Shown here piece after piece: positions 1 through 9,837 of a stretch of DNA of 64,000 bases. A program made the translations under genes and the position numbers. Each line of letters begins with the position of its first letter. Positions within the stretch are counted from its first letter, which is position 1. Origin of the DNA: Cristatella mucedo (lineage: Eukaryota > Bryozoa > Phylactolaemata > Cristatellidae); the NCBI GenBank assembly GCA_009760855.2, contig WPIO01000251.1, positions 124,001 to 188,000 on the forward strand. The letters are read 5' to 3'. The notes beneath the pieces were generated by a model that worked only from the letters and a program-made list of their open reading frames with translations, did not search any database and was not told the DNA's origin.

Positions 1-136
1 TGACCCAAGGCTTTCTCAAGTTTAGTTGTATGTGAAGTGAGTATAGACCCACTGTCTTTTAAAATCACATGATCGACACTTTCCTTATTATTTTTAAACG
101 TCTCACAAAATTCTAATTTACTTTTTAGAAGAAACC
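1..136 (-). CDS. Possible exon running off the left edge
   Basis: On the - strand a frame is open from just after a TAA (about 171) to the window end. An acceptor TTCTGTTGAGCCAG|GG at 138/137 would start it in phase 1, matching the donor of the Ig exon at 2623. The peptide is hydrophilic (LLKSKLEFCETFKNNKE, then ending in TTKLEKALG), the sort of charged linker that follows the Ig domain in FREP-like proteins. It is only 45 codons, with no known motif. Treat as a candidate. Confidence 0.22.
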
Positions 137-410
137 CTGGCTCAACAGAAGTGTTTTGCATCTTTTGAAAGGGTTAACATATTTCTACAATGCATAATAA
201 TGAATCAGTTTGAATAAAACTGAAGTGATATACCGAAGCGAAATTTGACATTGACTTTTGCAGGTCATCAGAAAGTCAAAGTGGCACCATGGTTACGTCG
301 AAAGATAATGTTGCCTTTGTTGTTTGTGCAAATTTGCATGCCTTTCTGTCGATTAGTATATGAGAAATATCAATAACTGTGTTTTGAGGGAGATAACTCC
401 TATAGTATTC
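137..410. other. Unique sequence, nothing recognised
   Basis: No repeat, RNA gene or coding signal seen. Confidence 0.4.
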
Positions 411-640
411 TTATAGGGGTGGGGATAGCACCCGCCATCTCTTTCTTGGCACCCTAAATATGCTGCAATAGAAGCGTGGTCGAATGGTTAATGGTATAAT
501 TCTCAATGACAACAAGCATAAAATGGTTAGACGTGACATGCACAGAATCAGCATGAAAGTATAGTTAGTGGCAGCATGCAGTGTCGGCACGAATAGGCAA
601 GCAAAGGACAAATCACATTAGCGCATTAAGTTTATTAATC
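411..640 (-). mobile_element. LINE A, 3' end (degenerate)
   Basis: In reverse, it matches the end of ORF2 and 3' UTR of the better copies: ATTCGTCC-like, the GTGCTGACAC..CATGC motif, CATGTCACC and GCAGCAAATG-like landmarks are all present in order but eroded. Confidence 0.7.
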
Positions 641-925
641 ACTGCAGCACATTGCGACAGTCCAAACGGAAAATATGGATGAGTAGTCAGAATAAAAGTG
701 ACAGCTAATTATATGAGCCTGAATCATTTATTCTAGAGGTATGTCTAATTGGAGAACAGCAAATGACGTGGAACGAATCCTTTCGTACTTCACATATAAC
801 CGTCTGGTGGATGCGACCTGACCCCACACGATACGCTTCAACAGGATTGGGTTATTAAAATTTCAACAAACCCAGTACTTATTTGAAATACCAATCCCTG
901 TTCTTGTTCGTTAAAATAGGAGATA
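641..925. other. Unassigned
   Basis: No confident feature. Confidence 0.3.
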
Positions 926-1045
926 ATGATTGATGTCAAGGTTTGATGTCCATGGTTATGGGCTCGAGCCCTGTGGCATAGGTGAAGCGCCTGGATAGAG
1001 ATTAAGTTCTCTGAGGGTACCATAAAGTAAATTTTTATTTATTTA
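926..1045 (+). mobile_element. SINE-1, 5'-truncated
   Basis: Starts near the B box (GGGCTCGAGCCCTGTGGCAT) and runs through the shared stem-loop tail (GCGCCTGGATAGAGATTAAG, then TTCTCT) into a (TTTA)n tract. The A box is lost. Confidence 0.8.
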
Positions 1046-2340
1046 TTTAACTTTGTTAATTAATAAGAATACCATGTGACGAATTGAACCTAGGTTTTAG
1101 GAGTGAAAAATACTTATGCACAGCTTCTAGACGTAGGCAAGGGTCAATGCTCATCGGTAATGCGTACTAACCTATCTTTGCATGCGGATGAATTATGTTG
1201 TTATAGTGACACAAATATATTGTACTGGTGTTACTATTGATTTGCTTACTTTTTTGTTTCTTAAGCTCTAGCGAGAGCGTTTTATGTCCTTGTTTAATAT
1301 GTAGAAAGCATCATACTTCTACAGATCATACTACTTCCTAGGTTTAGTTACAAGAAAGATATGCATGGATTAAGTGAATTTTACTTGATATAACAGTATT
1401 TACTTAGGTCCTGATTCTTTCAAGCTGCTTGATGAGCTGTTGTTATTCTACACTTTTCTTAGCAGTCACAATTTCTTCAGCTTAATTATATGAACGGGGT
1501 CATATTTAAAACTGACAAAAAACCATTAAGCATTTGCTTTCTTAATGACAATAGTAATACAACGTCGTTTGCGACTTTAATGTATCTCCGGATTCTTCCC
1601 AACTCACAGCAAGAGATTCAGAACGTAGGGGTAAGTTACATGCATAGTGCTAAGAATGCAAATGAAAACTAGTGAGGCATTCAATTGTATGCAAAGATAA
1701 ACACTGAGACGCCTAAGGCCGTTGGTTATTAAGACGTCCGGCTGATTACACGATCCAAATCATTTTAGATACGCATACAAAGCACATCGGAGTGAAAGAA
1801 GAAAAGTTCATTGGGTTGAAGGGTTAGCTGACCTAAACAGATACGTCATTGGCTAAGGCTTAGACTGAGACTTAAATGCAAGGGTCATAGCAGCTAATGT
1901 CTGAAGCAGGAAGTGGTTTCAAGACTTTTGAAGCACAGCTTTATGGCTCGATTGAAGAAAGATATAGATTCAGTGCGAGGGACGTTGAAATGACCAGATG
2001 CTGAGGAGCAGGGGGTGCAAGAGCTTAGCTTAGTTGCAAGGATATAGGATAGGTCGGCTGTAGCTCGCAGTTGAAGTGACCCTCAAGCCAGAATAAGGAT
2101 ATTAAGATTGATGTTATGCTCTTGTCTGAGCTAGTGAAGCTGAGGCAGAAGCGAGGCGGTGCGGCATCTAAACCATTGATGAACCAAATGAGCCGCCGAA
2201 TTGATTAAAGTTTCCAAAGCAATTAAGGGCGCAGACCGTCGGGTGGTTCTCGAGGATAGATGTACCAACTATTAGATTGCAAAACATTAAAGTTCAGTAA
2301 TGATATCAATATAAAAGGCACTCAGTCAATAATATAAAGC
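1046..2340. other. Unassigned 1.3 kb
   Basis: No ORF with splice signals, RNA gene or recognised repeat. Possibly very old transposon sequence in 1700-2230, but landmarks are too weak to call. Confidence 0.35.
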
Positions 2341-2475
2341 TTGCCGCGTTGGTTTGGCCCAGTGGTTAAGGTGCTCACCAAGGTCTTGCCGATGTCGTTA
2401 GCTCGAGCCTCGTGGCATATGTGAAGCGCCTGAATAAAGCTTAAGTTCTCTCAGGACGTTTTAAAAATGAATTAA
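2341..2475 (+). mobile_element. SINE-1 copy
   Basis: tRNA-like head (TTTGGCCCAGTGGTTAAGGT is the A-box region; GCTCGAGCC is the B box) followed by the stem-loop tail. Diverged. Lies just 3' of the Ig exon on the opposite strand. Confidence 0.85.
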
Positions 2476-2622
2476 ATGTTGTCTTATTTTGTAAATATTA
2501 GTTACAGCACCAGCAAAGCGGCAATGCTCGCAATAGGGCAGCATTTCTAATCTCAGTGTGCTCGAAATACATAAAAACTGTCAAAGAAGCTCTCTACTAA
2601 GCTTTTTTTTAAATGTACTTAC

Positions 2623-2976
2623 TGCGAACCGACAATGCAACGATTTGGGTTTCAGCTTTTAACATTTTTCCCGGTTCTACCAGGTATACAGTCGAGCACG
2701 TGTAGTTAGCCTCCAGAAGGCTTGTTGTTGGAACTGAAAACGTCACATTATTAAGGCTGCCGTGGCATCCGAAAACTTCCACGTTGCCTGAGAACCTTTT
2801 TTCGTCGGAGTTAAATACTTTTTTAGTAATGAAGCATTGTAATTTGCTAACATTTCTAGTCTGGTTGTAAGCTGTCAGTGACATGACCGCGACACCTTTC
2901 CGGGGAGTAACGCAGGTAAAAATTGTCCGGCTTCCAACGTACGGTGTCGAAGGATTTATGTATATATCCACAGATC
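2623..2976 (-). CDS. Ig-like domain exon (118 codons, phase 1-1), possibly FREP-type
   Basis: On the - strand an AG acceptor (2978-2977) and a GTAAGT donor (2622 down) bound a 354-nt open exon that starts and ends in phase 1, the usual arrangement for a portable Ig exon. The peptide begins SVDIYINPSTPYVGSRTIF, has the first core cysteine in FTCV and the second 72 residues later in NYTCSTVY, where Tyr-x-Cys is the Ig F-strand signature. Two extra cysteines lie between (LQCF and FGCH). The canonical C-strand tryptophan is missing. N-glycosylation sequons are frequent (NQT, NVS, NVT, NYT). The layout resembles the IgSF domains of molluscan fibrinogen-related proteins (FREPs), which are secreted immune lectins. 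No fibrinogen domain is visible here, so that assignment is tentative. Other Ig-family secreted or membrane proteins are possible. Confidence 0.6.
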
Positions 2977-4673
2977 CTACAACATAAAATGAATTTAAGT
3001 GTGCATTTCCAATATAAATTAGACTTCCAAAGGACAAACAAGAACTTAAATCTATAACTGCACATAAACCTTTCATAGTATATTTGAATAGACTTTATGA
3101 ATCATTCAAAAGTCTAGCAATTTTTACAATGTTTACACAACTGTTAGCAGATTAACAATTTTAGAGAAATGCGACGTACGTAAATTCAAATTTTTTACAG
3201 TAGTTATAAAATTATGTATGTACAAAGGAAAAGGAATTTTTTATTTCCTTCACCTGGTGGCTTCCTCTGCATTCCTAGAGATTAAAGGGTTCAGTATTTT
3301 ATTAGTGGGCCGCAGCAGTTTTCTTTAAAGTTTCAATGCACTAGAAGCTGCTTTGGCCCAGGCTCATTTAGTGGCAAAGTCAAATGTTATAGGATACTAT
3401 AATAAAATATATATTACAGCTATGCATTATGATAACATAACTTTTATAGACTGTAACATTACTCAGTACCTAGTCTTTGGGGCAATCTTAAGAATTCAAA
3501 TTTCTGCCTTCTACTCTTTTACCATTGATTTCTGATTACGCCAACTTGACTGCCACAATCTTGCTTCCAGGACTCGTAGTGGCTCATTAAAAAATCCCGT
3601 CAAGCAAGCATAGCCAGCATAACTAAAGTCCATGAACATTGCTAAAGTTCATGCGTAGGCCTGAAGTTACTGTGGGAACTAGCTTTCCAGACCACGACTA
3701 AGGAGTTGTGTAAACTGCACTTAAAAGTATGACGACAGTACCAGGCACAAAAGCCTGCTACCCCAGTCATACTACCTACCAGATAACCTCTTACACCACT
3801 AATACGTTCCCTTCAGCTAGCCTTAAGACGTATAATTTACAGCTGGAGTTGGCTATGAGTGATCAGTAGCGGGGCATGAAGTACTGATGTCAAAGATCAC
3901 TTTAGATTACCTGTTTCTAGGTTTTAGCCCAAGTTCATAAACTCCTAGGTTCCTAACAAGTGTAAAGATTCGTTAAAAATCTGCAGCAACTATCACAAAG
4001 TAAATGGGGGAGTAGGCGAATGTTTCCAAATGACGCTAAGCAGTATGGGGTTGGTATCATTCAGCTCCTTGGAACTCATCTAGGATGTCAAGCCGCTTTC
4101 AGTCTACGAAGTGCAATACGAAGTACAATGCACTCGATGCCACGAAAACGCCTGTAAGAATTGAATACCGTCATTTTTTGAAAAATCTCATACAATGTGC
4201 CCACCGAATAAAAATTATACTTCGTGTGGGCTAAAACAACGTAATAGAATAACTCTTATGAGCGTATGTGGTCTTTGCTATTAATAAACTAATGTAATTA
4301 ATATATTACTATTATTACTATTTTTAATATAATTTCGTGAATTTTCCTGCCAGCGAGTGTGTCAGTGTTTCTGCGTAAACAAAAGTCACCAATGGCAGCC
4401 TTACGCTAAGACATTTATGACGTTAATGGTAAAACTGCAGTGGTGCATTTAGATGTGCATCACGAAACAAATTAAATCAGATGCATCAATTTTGAGTTTG
4501 TATATTTTGCATCTAATTAATTGCTAATTTAATAATTCAGTTCAGGTACATTAAAACTAATTCCTAACTCTCGCGGTAATTTTGAAGCCATTTAAAAACA
4601 AGCTTCATTAAACTGCTGCCATTTTTTAGACGCTTGAATCGATTTCCCTGCGAATTTTTTTAGTACGTGCTAC

Positions 4674-4709
<36 letters not shown>

Positions 4710-4718
4710 CACGTACTA

Positions 4719-4749
<31 letters not shown>

Positions 4750-5237
4750 TGTATCATATATACTTTCTGCATTTTTGAGTGCGCGTGTGTGCGAATGCGT
4801 ACAGTATTGTGTCCGAAATGTGGCGGTTGTAGAGGTTAGCCAGACACAAACACAAACTCGGCTATTATTATATTTTATACGTAGTTTTCAATTGGATGCA
4901 GCTTGATAGCTCGGTAACATAACTTGGAGTTATTCAAACACTGTCAACTGGAAATTTGAGCCCTTTTTAAGTACCTCACGTCAGAAATTTTAATAGCTTT
5001 GTCAGAGAGCTAAATCTCTTAGTATAAAAGGTTTATATGCTAGACTGGGCACCTTTTAGCTGTTCACTGACACTAAGGCCATCATTATCAATTGATATAT
5101 ACACGAAAGCTTATCCAGACAATCTATTTTAAAGTTTTTGTTTATAAAGCATTCACTTGCTGGGCATTAAAGTTTCAACTCGCGAAAGTCTTTTAGCACC
5201 CTCTATGTATTTGATCGCATCTAATTATCACAGCGTT
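2977..5237. other. Unassigned, mostly AT-rich; intron of the Ig gene if that model holds
   Basis: Contains the AT-rich palindrome at 4660-4743. Otherwise nothing recognised. No second Ig-like exon is seen on either strand. Confidence 0.35.
4660..4743. repeat. (AT)n with a perfect 13-bp inverted repeat
   Basis: Arms TTAGTACGTGCTA (4660-4672) and TAGCACGTACTAA (4707-4719) are exact reverse complements around (AT)n. A second (AT)n follows. Likely to form a cruciform. Confidence 0.9.
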
Positions 5238-5472
5238 TAGTGGGTCCATGTGATTCGTCCCTTAAGTGCCTATTCATGCTGACACTGCGTGCTGCCAGTA
5301 ATCATATTTTCATGCTGACCCTTTGTATGTCACCTCTAACCAGGCTATGCGTGTTGTCATTGAGCACGTTACCACTAACCACTCGATCGTGAATCCTTTT
5401 CAGCAAATTTAAATTGCCTAGAAAGACATTGAGGTCTCTCAGGGAGATATAACAAATGTATTATTATTACTA
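5238..5472 (+). mobile_element. LINE A 3' UTR fragment
   Basis: Landmarks in order: GTGGGTCC, GTGATTCGTCC, GCTGACACTG, CATGCTGACCC, TGTCACC, then GCCTAGAAAGACATTG and ATTATTATTAC. Confidence 0.85.
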
Positions 5473-6184
5473 AATGTTATTAGTGAACAATTTTAGTCTT
5501 AGCTAAAGATGTATACGCTATTCTTAGCTAAAGATGCATAGCTTTTCCTGTGCCATGTAAATGTTATTCTTAGCTCGTTCCTTTGTGTGCTTCCCAGTAC
5601 ATGATTTAGTGCCCACAGTTTATCAAAAGGATGACTAATGGGATGTCTTTTTACGCTTTTGCAATGCTGTCTAGCTTTCCTGTTTGTCATTACCTCTCAA
5701 TTATTGTTTCCATGATAATAATTTGTCAATGATTTAAATAGTGATTTTGTTTTCTTTGGATGCTATACTCTTATCAATTTTATTATTTTGAATTGCTTGC
5801 CTCTAGCTATTCGAATGCATTTTAAGGCAAAGACTGCAATCAATTAATTCTACAATGATAGCAGCCTGAAAACCCCAAACTTGGGGTGCCGCAAAAATGT
5901 AGTTGCTTTTTAACTTCATCTTTCACAAATCCCTTAGTGATAGCCCCTTGCAGAATTAACCCCTGGTGGTATTGATAAGCACGAGTATTCCTTCTAAGAT
6001 TGGAGCTTACATGAGCGCTATTGAGATTTGTGTTATGACTAATTAATTTGGCTCAGAGCAGTGTTTATTTATCCTTAGGATAGCAGTGTTTATTTATCTG
6101 TAGGATAAGACCAGCTTTATTTCCAAATACGCACTAAATGATGTAAGAAACAGCTGTGTTTTAAGCATCTTTTTATATGCAGTC
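5473..6184. other. Unassigned, with two small tandem duplications
   Basis: TCTTAGCTAAAGATG occurs twice at about 5497-5540, and a 25-bp unit (AGCAGTGTTTATTTAT..) is duplicated at about 6057-6108 with two mismatches. Nothing else recognised. Confidence 0.5.
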
Positions 6185-6560
6185 ATGTCAGCGGACGTCA
6201 CACGTCCCCTGACATGACTCAATTTAAAAAGAAGCTTAAAACACGCGTAACTATTACATAATTCAGTGGTTCTTTGTGATTCGTCCATTGTGTGCATATG
6301 TATGCTTACACAGTGCTTGCGGATGTTACCACCAATCATTTGGTAAGGCTTTGGTTTGGTCCAGCGGTTAAGATGCTCTCTCCGACCACGTTCTGACTGG
6401 GGTCGTGGGCTCGAGCCCCGAGGCATATGTGAAGCGCCTGAATAGAGATTAAGTTCTCTTAGGGCGCTATATAAATGAATTATATTTATTAATTATATTT
6501 TCTGTACAGCATCTTTAAAGTTCAGTTATATGAGGGTGCTAAACAAATGAATTATTATTG
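6185..6560 (+). mobile_element. LINE A 3' end interrupted by SINE-1
   Basis: LINE A ORF end and 3' UTR (about 6185-6345: TGACATGACTCAATTTAAAA.., TTCGTCC) is broken by a full SINE-1. Remains of the LINE tail resume at about 6500-6556, ending in ATTATTATTG. Confidence 0.7.
6348..6492 (+). mobile_element. SINE-1, full length, nested in LINE A
   Basis: TTTGGTTTGGTCCAGCGGTT begins the tRNA-like head, GGGCTCGAGCCCC is the B box, and the tail is GCGCC-n5-AGAGA-n6-TCTCT-n3-GGCGC then TATATAAATGAATTA. One of the best SINE-1 copies in the window. Confidence 0.9.
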
Positions 6561-7232
6561 CTGGTTTGCGATCGTCAGAGCTTAGTTGTAGGTTGACAGA
6601 GATTCTGTTCAAGGCTTGCTGGAATACCAATGGAGCAGGTAGATTACAGTAATCAAGCTCGCTTGAGTGGACAGAGCTGCTCACTTCTTCAGAGATTGGC
6701 AGGCCTTTTTTAAATGGATTTCCCGACTGACTAAGTGTTTTGTATTCTAATGCAGCTGGCTGATCACTCACGCTATATTCATCTGTTTGCAAACAATGTT
6801 TACGCTTCTCGACATGCAACTTGTGAAGAGCAATTGTGTTCTATTTTTCACCAATGTCTATGCCACAATAATGCTAAATAATGCTAAGCTGTTTATCAAA
6901 GATTCGTGTTGTCAGCTGGATGCATACCGGTATGCACATGATGATCCCCTTCAAATATGCAGGAAAAGTGGCTTTGAATAAAAATTATTCGTAGTTGACT
7001 CATCTCATTTAGTCTGAGACCTCGTCATTTGTAGCAACTTTGCTACATCCGTTACAGCTGAGCCCTTTCCACTGGGATTGCTAAACTATTAATAGTATAA
7101 CTCTCATCAGCAATAAATTTGATGTGACATGAATTGACGTTCTACAAAAGTATTTTTATATTAAATTATTACCAACCATGGAGCTTTATTATTTACATAC
7201 CTCTAATGTATGGTATTAATTTTTTCGTTTCC
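6561..7232. other. Unassigned
   Basis: A - frame (6819-6526, 97 codons) is open but has no recognised domain or splice context. No repeats. Confidence 0.35.
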
Positions 7233-8095
7233 CTCAAGTCATGTTATGTAATGGAGTGTTATGTAATATACTCTATTTTGGTCTGTAACTCTACAAAGCC
7301 ATAAACACTCTGTGGGTGTTACGCGAAAGATTTTTCCGTGGCTCACTTAAAGCCTAGCATCTTTTGGTACATATTTGATAGCCAACAGAATTCAATAAAA
7401 AAATAAATACAATTCATTTATATAGCGCCTCAAGAGAACTTAATCTCTATTCAGGCGCTTCACATATGCCTCTGGGCTCGAGCCCACGATCTCAGTCAGA
7501 CCTTGGTCGGGGCGAGCACCTTAACCGCTAGACCAAACCAACTCGGCGAGAATCCAACTCAAGCAATGAAGAGAAAGTGAGAAGCATAGCCGATTCTCGA
7601 TAGCAGCTGAGGTAGTGATTGGCATGAAAGTAGCAGCTCAAGGTGGCTACAAAGACTATGCCATAGTTGGCAGAAAGTGAGTAGATGTAGTTGCGTAATA
7701 ATTGTCTATGTGAGCTTGCCAGTCTAAGACCAGAAGAGCAAACTCTTCTTTCATCAACGGTCTTTAAGCGAAGGAATGAAAAACCTAATGTATCGTTCAT
7801 ACAGGACCTTAGGGCACAAGAAGGCTGAAACTGGTGCAGCAGTTCAGCTAGGTGTAAAGGAGCAATCCATGGCAGGCCTTGTGAATCAGCGTGAGAACTT
7901 TACTTGGTATCCGTTGGTTAACTGGGACCCCTTGAAACTTCTTAAGAAAATGATAACTATGAGTGAATCTATGGCTTTATTCACTAGCCTTGCAGCCACA
8001 TTCATCACTAGGTGGCTTGATGGTTTTTTCAGTATCCACACTAACATTACAACTTGGAAGGCAGCGCCATTGTTGAGCATTGAATCTTGGTAAAA
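7233..8095 (-). mobile_element. LINE B 3' part, split by SINE-1
   Basis: In reverse it carries the LINE B 3' UTR (about 7233-7395: TAACTCTACAAAGCCATAAA, GGGTGTTACGC) and then, after the SINE, the C-terminal ORF region (7551-8095: AAAGTGAGAAGCATAGC, CTGAAACTGGTGCAGCAGTT). Stops interrupt the frame. Confidence 0.8.
7397..7550 (-). mobile_element. SINE-1, full length, nested in LINE B
   Basis: Reverse copy with B box GGGCTCGAGCCC and A box region CTAGACCAAACC. Flanked by AGAATTCAA on the left and AGAATCCAA on the right, a probable 9-bp target-site duplication with one change. Confidence 0.9.
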
Positions 8096-8097
8096 CT

Positions 8098-8275
8098 AAA
8101 TATATATATATGTCATTTGTATAGCACCCTAAGTAAACCTAATATCAACTCATTCGCTTTACATATGCCATTGGGCTTAAGCGCACGACCTCAATCATCA
8201 AACACATTCCCTTGAACATTGACCTTGATCGTCTAAAGCGAGCACCTTAACTACTGGGCTAAACCAGCGCAGCGA
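8098..8275 (-). mobile_element. SINE-1, diverged
   Basis: Reverse tail (TGTATAGCACCCTAAGTAAA) and tRNA-like head (GCGAGCACCTTAACTACTGG) with an internal partial duplication of the head. Confidence 0.75.
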
Positions 8276-8399
8276 AACGATTTAACTTGTCATGGGGAAA
8301 CCTAGTCTGACTCCAAAATCTGAAAGCCTAACACTAAAATTTGGTTAGGTCAGAACGTCTCTATTAGAATTTGCACATAATCTAAGTGCTTTTTTTCCA

Positions 8400-9203
8400 A
8401 AGGGAACTTTGATTTAACGACCGCATCGCCTCCCCAGTTGAGTCTACCCTATTTTCAACTATGTAATATTGCAAAATTCCTCGCCCGATTAGACAGAGAC
8501 ACTTCAGCGAATTATCTCCTAAGTACTTTGTATTATCCAGTTTTGCTATTATTGTTTACTCCTTTCATATCTTCCAGCTGTTGCGTTATACGCTATAGCC
8601 GGTACAAAACTCTGCAGCCAGGTTGTCTATCGAGAGCATCACAGCGGCCACATCACACCGTTTCTCTCGTACCTGCACTAGCTCCTCACGAAGTAACGCA
8701 TTTATTTCAAGGTTTTGCCAGTCACTCTTAGGACCTTTCATTCTCTTGCTCCAGCCTGCCTATCAGAGCTACTCTCTAGTCAGGCTAGGCATCATACAGC
8801 TACCTCTTCCGACTTAAATTATCTAGCCACGCTTCTAAACAATCTCGAATCTTTCGGATACTGTGTCGTTAGTGCATATTCTCTCACATTCTGGAATTCA
8901 CTAAAGACTGACGTCACGATGTCCCTGACTTGACCACGACTGATCGCTTCCCTAGCCTCTGTTCAACAAGATGTGCAAGATCTGAGATTCCATCCTTGTG
9001 GTGGTACCATTCCCTTTGGAATCCTGTCCCTCAATTCCGTGCGGCACCTCGATGTCAACATTGAAGCAAGCCACTAAAGACTTCGGTCTGAAGTTCTCAC
9101 TCCAATCGAAGAAGACAACTAGTCGTATAGACCCTCTTCACACTGTCCACCTACGATGCCTGGATATGCTGCTGCAACGCAAAAATAACATAATAAATAT
9201 TTC
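8400..9203 (+). mobile_element. LINE A fragments (RT C-terminal part, then the linker before RT)
   Basis: 8400-8940 resembles the C-terminal ORF part (ACAAAACTCTGCAGCCAGG, CTTTCATTCTCTTGCTCCAG) with many stops. 8998-9203 encodes the pre-RT linker (FGLKFSLQSK, then SLASGHVPAPIKKA across the boundary). The order is inverted relative to the element, so two copies or a rearrangement are present. Confidence 0.7.
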
Positions 9204-9285
9204 ATTAGCCTCAGGTCACGTTCCAGCACCTATCAAAAAGGCTGTAGCCTTTTTGAAAGGTGCTGGAACGTGACCTGAGGCTAAT
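9204..9285. repeat. 82-bp hairpin: 40-bp inverted repeat with 2-bp loop
   Basis: The left arm is LINE A coding sequence for SGHVPAPIKKA; the right arm is its reverse complement with one mismatch and a loop of GT. After the right arm the LINE resumes further on in the RT (the ANHSTES segment). See findings. Confidence 0.95.
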
Positions 9286-9837
9286 CACTCCACAGAGTCA
9301 GTATTGCTTCGGGTGTATTAGGGCCTATTTAGGAAGGCAGACTTAGGTAGAGTATCTCGGCTTGTTTTGCATGATCTTTCGGCAGCTTTAAATACTTTCG
9401 ATCAAGTCCTTTTTTGGCGCCTCTCAACTCGCCTGAGCATCTAGCACTGCATTGCAATGATTTAGGTCCTGTCTCAGTGGGAGACTCTAAATTTTTGATG
9501 GTAATGGACGCAGATCATCCGAAGAACCTCTGAAGTATGGACTACTTTAGGGCTGTGTACGTGGCTCGGCTCTTATCACGGTTTATACACTCGCTCCTGC
9601 AGATGTGATTGCCAAGCAAAATCTAGGCTTTCACTTTTATGCAGACGACTCTCGGTTACACTTTCGCCTTGATCCCTCCCAGCCCTCAAGTGCCTCGAAT
9701 TCTCCTAACTCCTTTAACAATAATAAGAACATACTTTACAAAGCCCCTCGGTGAACTCAGTCAAGCAAGGCATCAAATTCAGATTTCTGTCACTCACTTT
9801 TACGTCCTTTGATTCTGTGGCTCTAGCCTACCTATTA
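9286..9837 (+). mobile_element. LINE A reverse-transcriptase segment, degenerate
   Basis: Reads through the NHSTES, SAAFDT-like, VPQGSVLGP-like and HFYADD motifs (catalytic YADD retained at about 9640) but with frameshifts and stops. It ends in rearranged sequence before LINE B. Confidence 0.75.
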
